Below are positions 56,860-64,000 of a stretch of DNA of 64,000 nucleotides, piece after piece. This DNA is from Macrococcus carouselicus. Its GTDB lineage: Bacteria; Bacillota; Bacilli; Staphylococcales; Staphylococcaceae. Numbering within the stretch: position 1 is the first letter of the stretch; every line of letters starts with the position of its first letter. The notes below the pieces were generated by a model. The model made no database searches. It was not told where the DNA came from and saw only the letters and a program-made list of their open reading frames with translations. The stretch is from contig NZ_SCWD01000001.1 of NCBI RefSeq assembly GCF_004359515.1, positions 930,001-994,000 on the forward strand. The letters run 5' to 3'. The translations under genes were made by a program, and so were the position numbers.

Positions 56860-57921
56860 ATGAACAACCAAAAGCTAGAAACGCTTAAGCAGCTCATCGC
56901 CTCAGCAGAGCTGAATGGCATCTGGATTTCTAATCCAGAGAACATCAACTATCTGACAGGTTTCCTGTCCAATCCGCATGAACGTCTGCTTGCTTTACTG
57001 GTGACTGAAGATGAATGTACGCTCTTCGTACCTAAAATGGAAGTGGCAGCAGCGAAGGCAGTATTCAAGGGCACGATCATCGGCTATCTGGATACGGACA
57101 ACCCTTACCTGCTCAGAGAATTCGGACTCAGCCGGCTCGGTATCGAAAGCGGGCACCTGACAGTTGCCCGTCTGGAACAGCTCAAGCAGTATTTCTCAGT
57201 CAAGGAAACCATCGCTATCGACCAGTCCATCAAAGATATGCGTAATATCAAGACTGCAGAGGAAATCAGTATACTGAAGGAAGCCGCGCGATATGCCGAT
57301 GAAGCGGTCAGACTGGGTGCCGCCAACTTGAGAGCAGGCATCAGTGAAATCGAGGTTGTCAGAAGCATCGAGAACAAGATGCTTGCAATCGATGGAATCA
57401 CTGCGATGAGCTTCGATACGATGGTCCTATTCGGTGATCATGCAGCAAGTCCGCATGGCACCCCCGGCAGCCGTACACTGAAGGAAGGTGACTACGTTCT
57501 CTTTGATTTAGGTGTCGTCTACAAAGGCTACTGCTCGGATATCACAAGAACCCTCGCATTCGGCGAGACAAGTGAACTGCATAATCAGGTTCACGCGATT
57601 GTGACAGAAGCAAACCGACGGGCAATCGAACTTGTGAAACCGGGCGTCAGAATCGCTGATATCGATGCAGCTGCCCGTGACTATATCAAAGAACAGGGAT
57701 ACGGTGAGGAATTCCCGCATCGCCTCGGTCATGGTCTCGGTATCAGTGTCCATGAGTTTCCCGATATCTCATCAGCGAATGAGGACGTGCTGAAAGAAGG
57801 CATGGTTTTCACGATTGAACCAGGTGTCTATGTAGCTGGAGAAGTCGGTGTGCGCGTTGAAGATGATATTTTAGTGACCAAAGAGGGTTATGAAGTACTG
57901 ACTCACTATCCAAAATCATGA
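56860..57921 (+). CDS. Xaa-Pro peptidase, M24 family
   Basis: A 353-residue pita-bread metallopeptidase releasing residues N-terminal to proline. The creatinase N-domain (LNGIWISNPENINYLTGF) precedes catalytic metal ligands: FDLGVVYKGYCSDITRT near 210, HRLGHGLGISVHE near 288, IEPGVYV near 322 and VRVEDDI near 335. All five ligands are visible. GAAGGAG precedes the ATG. It is divergent from the metallo-hydrolase gene. Confidence 0.94.
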   Translation: MNNQKLETLKQLIASAELNGIWISNPENINYLTGFLSNPHERLLALLVTEDECTLFVPKMEVAAAKAVFKGTIIGYLDTDNPYLLREFGLSRLGIESGHLTVARLEQLKQYFSVKETIAIDQSIKDMRNIKTAEEISILKEAARYADEAVRLGAANLRAGISEIEVVRSIENKMLAIDGITAMSFDTMVLFGDHAASPHGTPGSRTLKEGDYVLFDLGVVYKGYCSDITRTLAFGETSELHNQVHAIVTEANRRAIELVKPGVRIADIDAAARDYIKEQGYGEEFPHRLGHGLGISVHEFPDISSANEDVLKEGMVFTIEPGVYVAGEVGVRVEDDILVTKEGYEVLTHYPKS

Positions 57922-57927
57922 CAAAAT

Positions 57928-57963
57928 AAAAAGAAGACATGAAACATTTCATGTCTTCTTTTT
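57928..57963. terminator. Bidirectional terminator, peptidase / ald
   Basis: AAGAAGACATGAAA/TTTCATGTCTTCTT stem of 14 bp with a two-base spacer, flanked by A and T runs, between convergent genes. Confidence 0.88.
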
Positions 57964-57968
57964 GATTC

Positions 57969-59090
57969 TTACATTTCAGCAAGTAATTCACTTGCATCTT
58001 TATATTCCAGTCCTTGATCATCAGCAACAGCTTTGAATGTCACATAACCGTTTAAAGTATTGATACCTTTATGAAGTGCTTTATTATTTTTCACAGCTTC
58101 AACATAACCTTTGTTAGCGATTTGTAATGCATAAGGGATCGTCGCATTGTTCAAGGCCATTGTAGAAGTACGCGGAACTGCTCCCGGCATATTCGCTACT
58201 GCATAGTGAACGATATCATGTTTAACATAAGTTGGATCATCATGTGTAGTGATGCGGTCAGTCGTTTCGAAGATACCGCCTTGATCGATCGCGATATCGA
58301 TGACCACTGAACCCGGATTCATGGATTTGATCATTTCCTCAGTCACAAGTTTAGGCGCTTTTGCACCCGGAATGAGGACTGCACCGATAACTAGATCACT
58401 GTTTTTAACGCTCTCAGCGATATTGAATGGTGTAGACATCAATGTCTGCACTTTGCTGCCGAACAGATCGTCAAGTTGGGCAAGACGAGCGGGATTTAAA
58501 TCGAGGATAGTCACGTCAGCGCCAAGTCCTACTGCCATTTTTGCTGCGTTTGTGCCGGCCTGTCCACCACCGATGATTGTTACCTTACCTTTTTCAACCC
58601 CTGGTACACCCGCAAGTAAGATACCTTTACCGCCGCCTGTACGTTGTAAGTACTGGGCACCGATCTGAGTAGCCATACGTCCAGCTACTTCACTCATCGG
58701 TGACAGAAGCGGTAATGAACCATTGTCAGCCTGCACTGTTTCGTAAGCGATACCGACTACTTTGTTGTCAAGCAATGCTTGAGTCAGTTCTGGTTCAGGA
58801 GCTAAATGAAGATAAGTGAAAAGAATCAGATCTTCTCTGAAATACTGATATTCTGCTGCGAGTGGTTCTTTGACTTTCATCACCATCTCAGCCTGCCATG
58901 CTTCTGCAGCTGAAGGGACAATTTTACCGCCCGCTTCTGTGTAATCTTCATCCGTGAAGTATGAACCTTCTCCAGCAGTTGTTTCTACAAGAACTTCGTG
59001 GCCGAACTGAACCAATGAATAGACGCCCGCTGGTGTCAGAGCGACACGGTTTTCATTGTTTTTAATCTCCTTAGGTACACCGATAATCAT
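57969..59090 (-). CDS. ald: Alanine dehydrogenase
   Basis: A 373-residue NAD enzyme interconverting L-alanine and pyruvate plus ammonia. Start motif [22 protein letters not shown], substrate His (LHLAPEPEL) and NAD motif [28 protein letters not shown] are intact. In relatives it feeds alanine carbon to pyruvate under growth-limiting conditions. Two cre sites between ald and the stress gene suggest repression by CcpA. Confidence 0.96.
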   Translation of the reverse strand: MIIGVPKEIKNNENRVALTPAGVYSLVQFGHEVLVETTAGEGSYFTDEDYTEAGGKIVPSAAEAWQAEMVMKVKEPLAAEYQYFREDLILFTYLHLAPEPELTQALLDNKVVGIAYETVQADNGSLPLLSPMSEVAGRMATQIGAQYLQRTGGGKGILLAGVPGVEKGKVTIIGGGQAGTNAAKMAVGLGADVTILDLNPARLAQLDDLFGSKVQTLMSTPFNIAESVKNSDLVIGAVLIPGAKAPKLVTEEMIKSMNPGSVVIDIAIDQGGIFETTDRITTHDDPTYVKHDIVHYAVANMPGAVPRTSTMALNNATIPYALQIANKGYVEAVKNNKALHKGINTLNGYVTFKAVADDQGLEYKDASELLAEM

Positions 59091-59110
59091 TTAAAATTCC
59101 TCCCTATAAT

Positions 59111-59154
59111 TGATTGCGTTTTCAGTTTAACACTTTAAAATGAAAACGCAAACA
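59111..59154. promoter_or_regulatory. Two facing cre (CcpA) sites between ald and usp
   Basis: TGAAAACGCAATCA (minus strand, 59111-59124) and TGAAAACGCAAACA (plus strand, 59141-59154) both fit TGNAANCGNWNNCA at every fixed position. They are inverted relative to each other, 30 bp apart, each next to one divergent gene. Confidence 0.65.
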
Positions 59155-59209
59155 TTTCCTGCTCAAAAGTGGTATAATAAGGGTGTAAAAAATAATGGGA
59201 GGGATTTGT

Positions 59210-59707
59210 ATGTTGTTCTATCAAAATATTCTGATTGCTGTCGATGGTTCAAGTGAAGCGGAGTGGGCTTTCAATAAAGCGGTCGAAGTTGCGAAACGTA
59301 ATGACGCAACGCTTTCTATCGTCAATGTCATCGATACCAGAAGCTATGCCAGTGTTGAAGCCTATGATCGTTCGATATCCGAACGCGCTGCACACTATAG
59401 CAGCAAGCTGCTTGAAGGTTACAAAGAAGCAGCGATCAACCGCGGTGTAAGCCATGTAGAAGTCTACACTGAATACGGTTCCCCTAAAACAATCATCCCG
59501 AGAAAACTTGCCGCTAAGCTGAACGTGGATCTCATCATGTGCGGTTCTACAGGTCTGAACGCAGTGGAACGATTCATCATCGGTTCTGTCTCAGAAGCGA
59601 TTGTCCGTCATGCAGAATGTGACGTCCTCGTTGTCCGCACTGAAACACTGCCAGAAAGCTTCGAGCCTGAGGTCGCGACTGAACAGTTCAAACAGGATCA
59701 CCAGTAA
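59210..59707 (+). CDS. Universal stress protein
   Basis: A 165-residue cytoplasmic UspA-family protein. The Rossmann-like start (YQNILIAVDGSSEAEWAFNKAV) and ATP-binding motif GSTGLNAVERFIIGSVSEAIVRHA (G-2x-G-9x-G-S) are complete, so it is the nucleotide-binding subtype. GGGAGGG lies six bases before the ATG at 59210. TATAAT at 59173-59178 is the likely -10. Position beside ackA and ald is conserved in staphylococci. Confidence 0.93.
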   Translation: MLFYQNILIAVDGSSEAEWAFNKAVEVAKRNDATLSIVNVIDTRSYASVEAYDRSISERAAHYSSKLLEGYKEAAINRGVSHVEVYTEYGSPKTIIPRKLAAKLNVDLIMCGSTGLNAVERFIIGSVSEAIVRHAECDVLVVRTETLPESFEPEVATEQFKQDHQ

Positions 59708-59713
59708 AAGAGA

Positions 59714-59749
59714 AGAAGCCCGAAGTCACAGCTGTGACTTCGGGCTTCT
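59714..59749. terminator. Bidirectional terminator, usp / ackA
   Basis: A perfect 36-bp palindrome (AGAAGCCCGAAGTCACAG and its complement) lies between the convergent genes. Confidence 0.88.
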
Positions 59750-59759
59750 TTTCATTGCA

Positions 59760-60962
59760 TTATGCTTCAATGTGACCAAAGACCATTGTGTCACGAGCAA
59801 TCATGACTTCTTCTTCAGTAGGGATGACCATTACTTTTACTTTAGAATCTTCTGTATTGATGAATGCTTCTTTACCGCGTAAGCCGTTGTTGAGCTCCGG
59901 TGAATATTCAACACCTAAGAATTTGAAGTCTTCCAGGATTCTAGCGCGGATAACGTCAGAGTTCTCACCCACACCTGCTGTGAAGACAATCGCATCTAAT
60001 CCTTGAAGAACTGTTGTATAGGCACCGATATATTTCTGGATGCGGTCAACATAGATATCCAACGCAAGTTGTGCACGCTCGTTGCCTTCTTCTGCTGCAA
60101 TTTCAACGTCACGCAGGTCACTTGAAATACCTGTGATCCCTAAAATACCGGACTGTTTATTGAAGACATTCAGAATAATCTCTTCAGCTGATTTGCCTGT
60201 TTTCTCCATCGCAAAAGGAACGACTGCAGGATCGATGTCACCTGTACGTGTCCCCATCGTTACACCGGCAAGTGGCGTGAAGCCCATAGAAGTATCGACT
60301 GATCTACCACCGTCCACAGCAGTGATAGAAGCACCATTACCGATATGACAAGTGATGATCTTAAGCTCTTCTGCTGGACGATCCATTAATTCAGCTGCAC
60401 GCTGTGATACATATTTGTGGCTTGTACCGTGTGCGCCGTATTTACGGATACCATATTCTGTATAGTATTCATAAGGAGTACTATATAAGAATGCGGATTC
60501 AGGCATCGTTGAATGGAATGACGTATCGAACACGGCAACGTGAGGAATATTCGGTAACATCTTACGGAATGCACGAATACCCATCAGGTTCGGACCGTTA
60601 TGAAGCGGCGCCAGCTCAATCAGGTCTTCAATCTGTTTTTCTACTTCTTCAGTGACGAGCGCTGAAGTCGGGAACAGGTCGCCCCCTTGAACAACACGGT
60701 GGCCAGTGCCATCAAGATCATTGATGTCGTTGATGATACCGTGTTTTTTCATTTCATCCAGCATCATGTTGACCGCTTGTTCATGGCCTTTGATGTCCAG
60801 AGTCTGTGTTACTTTTTCGCCGTTCACTGTTATAGTGAAGATAGAATCTTTCATGCCGATTCTTTCCACAAGACCTTTAGTCAGTACTTTTTCTTCCGGC
60901 ATTTCGAATAACTGGAATTTTAATGAAGAACTACCGGCGTTGATCGCCATAATCTTTTTCAT
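59760..60962 (-). CDS. ackA: Acetate kinase
   Basis: A 400-residue enzyme making ATP from acetyl phosphate in overflow metabolism. ASKHA motifs: [45 protein letters not shown] and [18 protein letters not shown] precedes the ATG. No cre site was found in the 74-base gap to the upstream methyltransferase. Confidence 0.98.
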   Translation of the reverse strand: MKKIMAINAGSSSLKFQLFEMPEEKVLTKGLVERIGMKDSIFTITVNGEKVTQTLDIKGHEQAVNMMLDEMKKHGIINDINDLDGTGHRVVQGGDLFPTSALVTEEVEKQIEDLIELAPLHNGPNLMGIRAFRKMLPNIPHVAVFDTSFHSTMPESAFLYSTPYEYYTEYGIRKYGAHGTSHKYVSQRAAELMDRPAEELKIITCHIGNGASITAVDGGRSVDTSMGFTPLAGVTMGTRTGDIDPAVVPFAMEKTGKSAEEIILNVFNKQSGILGITGISSDLRDVEIAAEEGNERAQLALDIYVDRIQKYIGAYTTVLQGLDAIVFTAGVGENSDVIRARILEDFKFLGVEYSPELNNGLRGKEAFINTEDSKVKVMVIPTEEEVMIARDTMVFGHIEA

Positions 60963-61036
60963 AAATATCCTCCTAGTAAATGATATACATATGCTATTTA
61001 ACCATTATTACAGCAATTAATCAATGAATATAACAG

Positions 61037-61975
61037 TTATTTATTTTTTCTGTTTATTTGATACCATTCATTGAATTCATCTAGGAATTTCTTCATGGCT
61101 GTGCCATCTTTGAAGTCCGGTATATTTGCGAGTAAAACTTCTACAGGCGCTACTTTCTGTTCAGGTTTTTTCTGCAGAACTAAGATAGATTTCTGAGCAC
61201 TTTCTGTCTTGAAGAGACTTTTAGGCAGATTAAGAAATGCCTGCATAATCGATTCTGTAGCAATGAAATGCTGCAGCTGTTCCACTCTATCATGCTCGAA
61301 TAACTGGCTCGGCACGACAAGAAAGCTGAATCCACCAGGCTTAAGTGCCTTGATGCTCTGTTCAATCATCAGATGATGGGAGAAGCTGTGGCCTTCAGTG
61401 AAACCTAGCTTCATGTCATGACTGCGTTCATCGACAGGATAATAGCCGACCGGCAGATCACCGACAACAATATCAGCCTCTTCTACAGCAAGCGGCATAA
61501 TCGCATCCTGCGGGTAAATATCAAACGGCACTTCCAGAAAGTTAGCCAGATGAACACTGACACGTGCGAGCACCGGGTCCACTTCCACTAATGAATGCTG
61601 GAACATTTTTTCAGGATTCTGTTCATTGATAGTGGCTGACAGGTGCCCTGTGCCACTGCCGATATCCACTACTGATAGGTTCTGCTGTTCTTCTGTGAAC
61701 ATCTTCACCATATAGCTCACAAAATAACCGATGCTGTCGGGTGTGATCTGGTGGTTCGGCTGTATCATCTCTTCTTTCAGCATGCTTAAATAGGCAAACT
61801 GAAAGGCCTTTCTTCTATCTGAGAGTGTACTGCGCTCTAACAGCTCACGGTCATGCATGTAGATAGCTTCAAGACTCAGGCCTAAGTTCTCAATATAACT
61901 ATGACCATTCTCCTGCTGAAGTTCCTTCGCTTTCCCATCTAGCTTCTTGAATAATGTCTCAATCATCGTTTCCAT
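61037..61975 (-). CDS. YtxK-type class I SAM-dependent methyltransferase
   Basis: A 312-residue protein related to N6-adenine methylases. An N-terminal helical region precedes the SAM motif VVDIGSGTGHLSATI near 120. The catalytic-like motif is DLPVGYYP near 178 in place of (D/N)PP(Y/F). It ends with FSFLVVPSQLFE. The target is unknown. Start 61975 has AGGAAA; a longer reading adds an unlikely leader. Its place upstream of ackA is conserved in Bacillales. Confidence 0.9.
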   Translation of the reverse strand: METMIETLFKKLDGKAKELQQENGHSYIENLGLSLEAIYMHDRELLERSTLSDRRKAFQFAYLSMLKEEMIQPNHQITPDSIGYFVSYMVKMFTEEQQNLSVVDIGSGTGHLSATINEQNPEKMFQHSLVEVDPVLARVSVHLANFLEVPFDIYPQDAIMPLAVEEADIVVGDLPVGYYPVDERSHDMKLGFTEGHSFSHHLMIEQSIKALKPGGFSFLVVPSQLFEHDRVEQLQHFIATESIMQAFLNLPKSLFKTESAQKSILVLQKKPEQKVAPVEVLLANIPDFKDGTAMKKFLDEFNEWYQINRKNK

Positions 61976-62023
61976 ATTATTTCCTTTCAAATAAAAACTG
62001 CCCATTAAGGGCAGTTCAGATTG

Positions 62024-62521
62024 TTAAAGTGATTTTAAAGCTTCAACTGCTTTGTCGTAGTCCGGATGATCTGTTCCTTCTGGTACGATTTCCATATAAA
62101 CGACTTTATTATCCGTATCCAGTACGAATACTGAACGTGCGAGTAATCTCAATTCCTCCATTACAACACCGTAGCCTGAACCGAAAGATAATTCTTTATG
62201 GTCGCTGAGTGTTACAACATTGTCAAGCCCATTAGCTGCACACCACTTAGACTGGGCAAATGGCAGGTCACATGAAATGGTGATAACAACTGCATTGTCA
62301 ACGCCAGATGCCTCTTCGTTGAAACGGCGTGTCTGCTGGCTGCACACACCTGTATCGATCGATGGTACCACGCTGATCAGTTTCTTCTTGCCTTCAAAGT
62401 CAGCTAAAGTACGAACGCTTAAATCGTTGGCAAGCACTGAGAAGTCAGGTGCTACTGTACCTTCTTTAACTTGTTCGCCAAGTAAAGTAACAGGTGAATT
62501 TTTAAATGTAACTTGTGTCAT
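62024..62521 (-). CDS. tpx: Thiol peroxidase
   Basis: A 165-residue atypical 2-Cys peroxiredoxin reduced by thioredoxin. The peroxidatic Cys60 is in [14 protein letters not shown]; resolving Cys94 is in LPFAQSKWC. An additional Cys at 84 (ISCDLPFAQ) lies where many relatives have a small hydrophobic residue. GGAGG precedes the ATG. Confidence 0.96.
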   Translation of the reverse strand: MTQVTFKNSPVTLLGEQVKEGTVAPDFSVLANDLSVRTLADFEGKKKLISVVPSIDTGVCSQQTRRFNEEASGVDNAVVITISCDLPFAQSKWCAANGLDNVVTLSDHKELSFGSGYGVVMEELRLLARSVFVLDTDNKVVYMEIVPEGTDHPDYDKAVEALKSL

Positions 62522-62573
62522 TGATAATTCCTCCTTATGAATAAGTTCCTCTTTAATTTATCACGAATTGAAG

Positions 62574-63107
62574 TTAAAGCGAATTATTTTGTTTCATACC
62601 GGATTCCAGTCTGTCGCGCAGTCGTTCCTGTCTCTCATGAATAACGACCGTGTCGCTGAGCATATCATGTATGCCCTGCTTTTTCGGGTTGAACAGGACA
62701 ACCAGGTATAGCAGGCTCCACAGAAAGCCGCTGATATAACGTCCGAACCACTCACGTGTCAGCACCTGCAGAAATGTCAGCTTCGCACCAGTAGTCGATA
62801 CGACTTTAAGTCCCATCAGCATCTTGCCGAGTGTGGCACGGAAGAACCAGGTCATCAGTATGAAATACAGGAAGTAAATCAGTGCGGTCGCCATATTACC
62901 GATGCTGAAAATCGGTGCGAGAAAATACTGGCTGAGATCCCAGTTGAATAGGTTTGCCAGCGGATTTAACAGAATGTTCTTCAAGCTGCCGATCACGATG
63001 CCATCCACTAAATAAGCGACAAGTCTGGAACCGAAACCTGCATGCGTACTGTTGATGACATCTCGCTCATAACCTTCTAACGACGGGTATATCACTCTTT
63101 CATTCAT
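62574..63107 (-). CDS. RDD family membrane protein
   Basis: A 177-residue protein with four hydrophobic stretches and the RDD-type opening GFGSRLVAYLVDGIVIGSL, followed by KMLMGLKVVSTTG. Relatives include ion- or solute-associated membrane proteins; the role is unknown. Three start codons compete (GTG 63113, ATG 63110, ATG 63107); spacing from AGGTG favours 63107. It overlaps the sppA 3' end region and is likely co-transcribed. Confidence 0.86.
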   Translation of the reverse strand: MNERVIYPSLEGYERDVINSTHAGFGSRLVAYLVDGIVIGSLKNILLNPLANLFNWDLSQYFLAPIFSIGNMATALIYFLYFILMTWFFRATLGKMLMGLKVVSTTGAKLTFLQVLTREWFGRYISGFLWSLLYLVVLFNPKKQGIHDMLSDTVVIHERQERLRDRLESGMKQNNSL

Positions 63108-63115
63108 CATCACAC

Positions 63116-64000
63116 CTACTCTCCGTACAGGTACATTGGTGTTGTACCCTGACGTTTAGCTAAAAGCTCCTGAATAGCTGTCAAGTCATCATTCCCCATC
63201 ATTTTCTGTACGAATGACTGCGCTGCAAATGGATTAGTACTGAAAATAGAATCAGCCGGCGCAAACTCAATGACTTCTGCGTTTTCTGCTTTGATTGCTT
63301 TCTTCAGTGCTTTCAGCGCGTCTTCTTCAAGTCCCAGTTCATCAACAAGACCATTTTTCTGTGCCTGTAAGCCTGAATACACACGTCCGTCTGCCAGTTT
63401 TCTCACTTTAGCTTCCGGCATATTACGCCCTTCTGAAATCACGTTGACGAACGCATTATAACTCTCATCAACAAGTGACTGCAGAATCCTGCGTTCCTCT
63501 GCATCCATCTCTTTTGTCGGACTCATGATATCTTTATGGGCACCACTTTTGATTGTATTGAACTTGACACCGTATTTATCCGCCAGTTCCTTGTAGTTCA
63601 TGGACTGCATGATGACACCCAGCGAACCTGTCAGCGTTTCTCTTGAGGCGAAGATTTTATCTGCCGGCGCTGAGATATAGTAACCGCCTGACGCCGCAAC
63701 ATTCTTCATATCCACATAGACTTTCTTGCCTGACTTTTTAATCTCTTCTATTTTGTCATGGATCTCTGCACTTTCATAGACGCCACCGCCAGGAGAGTTG
63801 ACGACCATCAGCATACCTTTGATTGATTGGTCTGCCTTGATCTCTTCAAGTTCCCTCATCATACGTTCATGATTATAAGTCTCGGCCGCGAACATGGTTG
63901 GACTGCCAGTATCCTGGATAACCCCATCCACTTCGACACGGGCAATGCGGTTGCTGGCATCGCTGCCTTCAATCGTATTCTGCGAAAGCCTATCCATGTT
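63116..64000 (-). CDS. sppA: Signal peptide peptidase SppA, partial
   Basis: The C-terminal ~294 residues of an S49 membrane serine protease that digests cleaved signal peptides. Catalytic Ser is in LTGSLGVIM and Lys in IKSGAHKDIMSP; an oxyanion-like VNSPGGGV segment lies near the start of the visible part. Bacterial SppA starts with a membrane helix not seen here, and the frame remains open at the edge, so the true start is beyond 64000. Confidence 0.94.
   Translation of the reverse strand, partial: NMDRLSQNTIEGSDASNRIARVEVDGVIQDTGSPTMFAAETYNHERMMRELEEIKADQSIKGMLMVVNSPGGGVYESAEIHDKIEEIKKSGKKVYVDMKNVAASGGYYISAPADKIFASRETLTGSLGVIMQSMNYKELADKYGVKFNTIKSGAHKDIMSPTKEMDAEERRILQSLVDESYNAFVNVISEGRNMPEAKVRKLADGRVYSGLQAQKNGLVDELGLEEDALKALKKAIKAENAEVIEFAPADSIFSTNPFAAQSFVQKMMGNDDLTAIQELLAKRQGTTPMYLYGE

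Overview
The window is a continuous stretch of core chromosome from a low-to-moderate G+C Gram-positive of the Staphylococcaceae. Gene content and order (sdhC-uvrC-trxA-mutS2-polX-cvpA-zapA-rnhC-pheTS, then rplT-rpmI-infC-lysP-thrS-dnaI-dnaB-nrdR-gapB-coaE-mutM-polA-phoRP-icd-citZ-pyk-pfkA-accAD-dnaE-nrnA-ackA-tpx-sppA) match this family and Bacillus. Base composition looks higher than in typical Staphylococcus, and two blocks that I recall as far apart in S. aureus are contiguous here. I therefore favour a Macrococcus/Macrococcoides-type organism; that is an inference, not a proven identification. Almost everything is on the minus strand. No rRNA, tRNA, insertion sequence or CRISPR array was found.

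Layout. 1-3.7 kb: end of the sdhCAB operon (sdhA cut by the window edge) with a Fur-box-like palindrome upstream, then uvrC and trxA. 3.7-9.9 kb: a 31-residue membrane peptide, mutS2, polX, cvpA and zapA, then rnhC (plus strand) followed by a 29-residue membrane peptide. 9.9-13 kb: a short UvrA-like ABC ATPase and a secreted D,D-carboxypeptidase. 13-16.8 kb: pheT and pheS behind a T-box leader. 16.8-19.3 kb: an accessory block with a pair of matching hairpins, a 46-residue basic protein, a 174-residue unknown protein and three tandem membrane paralogues, bounded by a terminator hairpin that also holds the first paralogue's ribosome-binding site. 19.3-25.7 kb: an rRNA methyltransferase, a disulfide-reductase-like flavoprotein, an M42 peptidase, a NERD-domain gene flanked by unusual structured repeats, a transporter pseudogene and small membrane proteins.

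25.8-34 kb: the rplT-rpmI-infC operon with its leader and a non-ATG infC start, lysP under a lysine riboswitch, thrS under a T-box, and the primosome genes dnaI and dnaB with nrdR. 34-50 kb: an SGNH hydrolase, gapB, the polA-mutM-coaE DNA repair/CoA operon, phoPR, and central carbon metabolism (citZ-icd, pfkA-pyk) with accD-accA headed by a small GntR regulator whose apparent operator lies within the dnaE terminator. 50-64 kb: dnaE, nrnA, ytpI, a CBS regulator, a metallo-hydrolase, an Xaa-Pro peptidase, ald and a universal stress protein sharing a region with two catabolite-responsive elements, then ackA, a YtxK-type methyltransferase, tpx, an RDD protein and sppA (cut at the edge).

Most genes are housekeeping. 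The material least explained by known systems is the 16.8-19.3 kb block, the structured leader and 61-bp hairpin repeats around the NERD gene, and several small membrane peptides.
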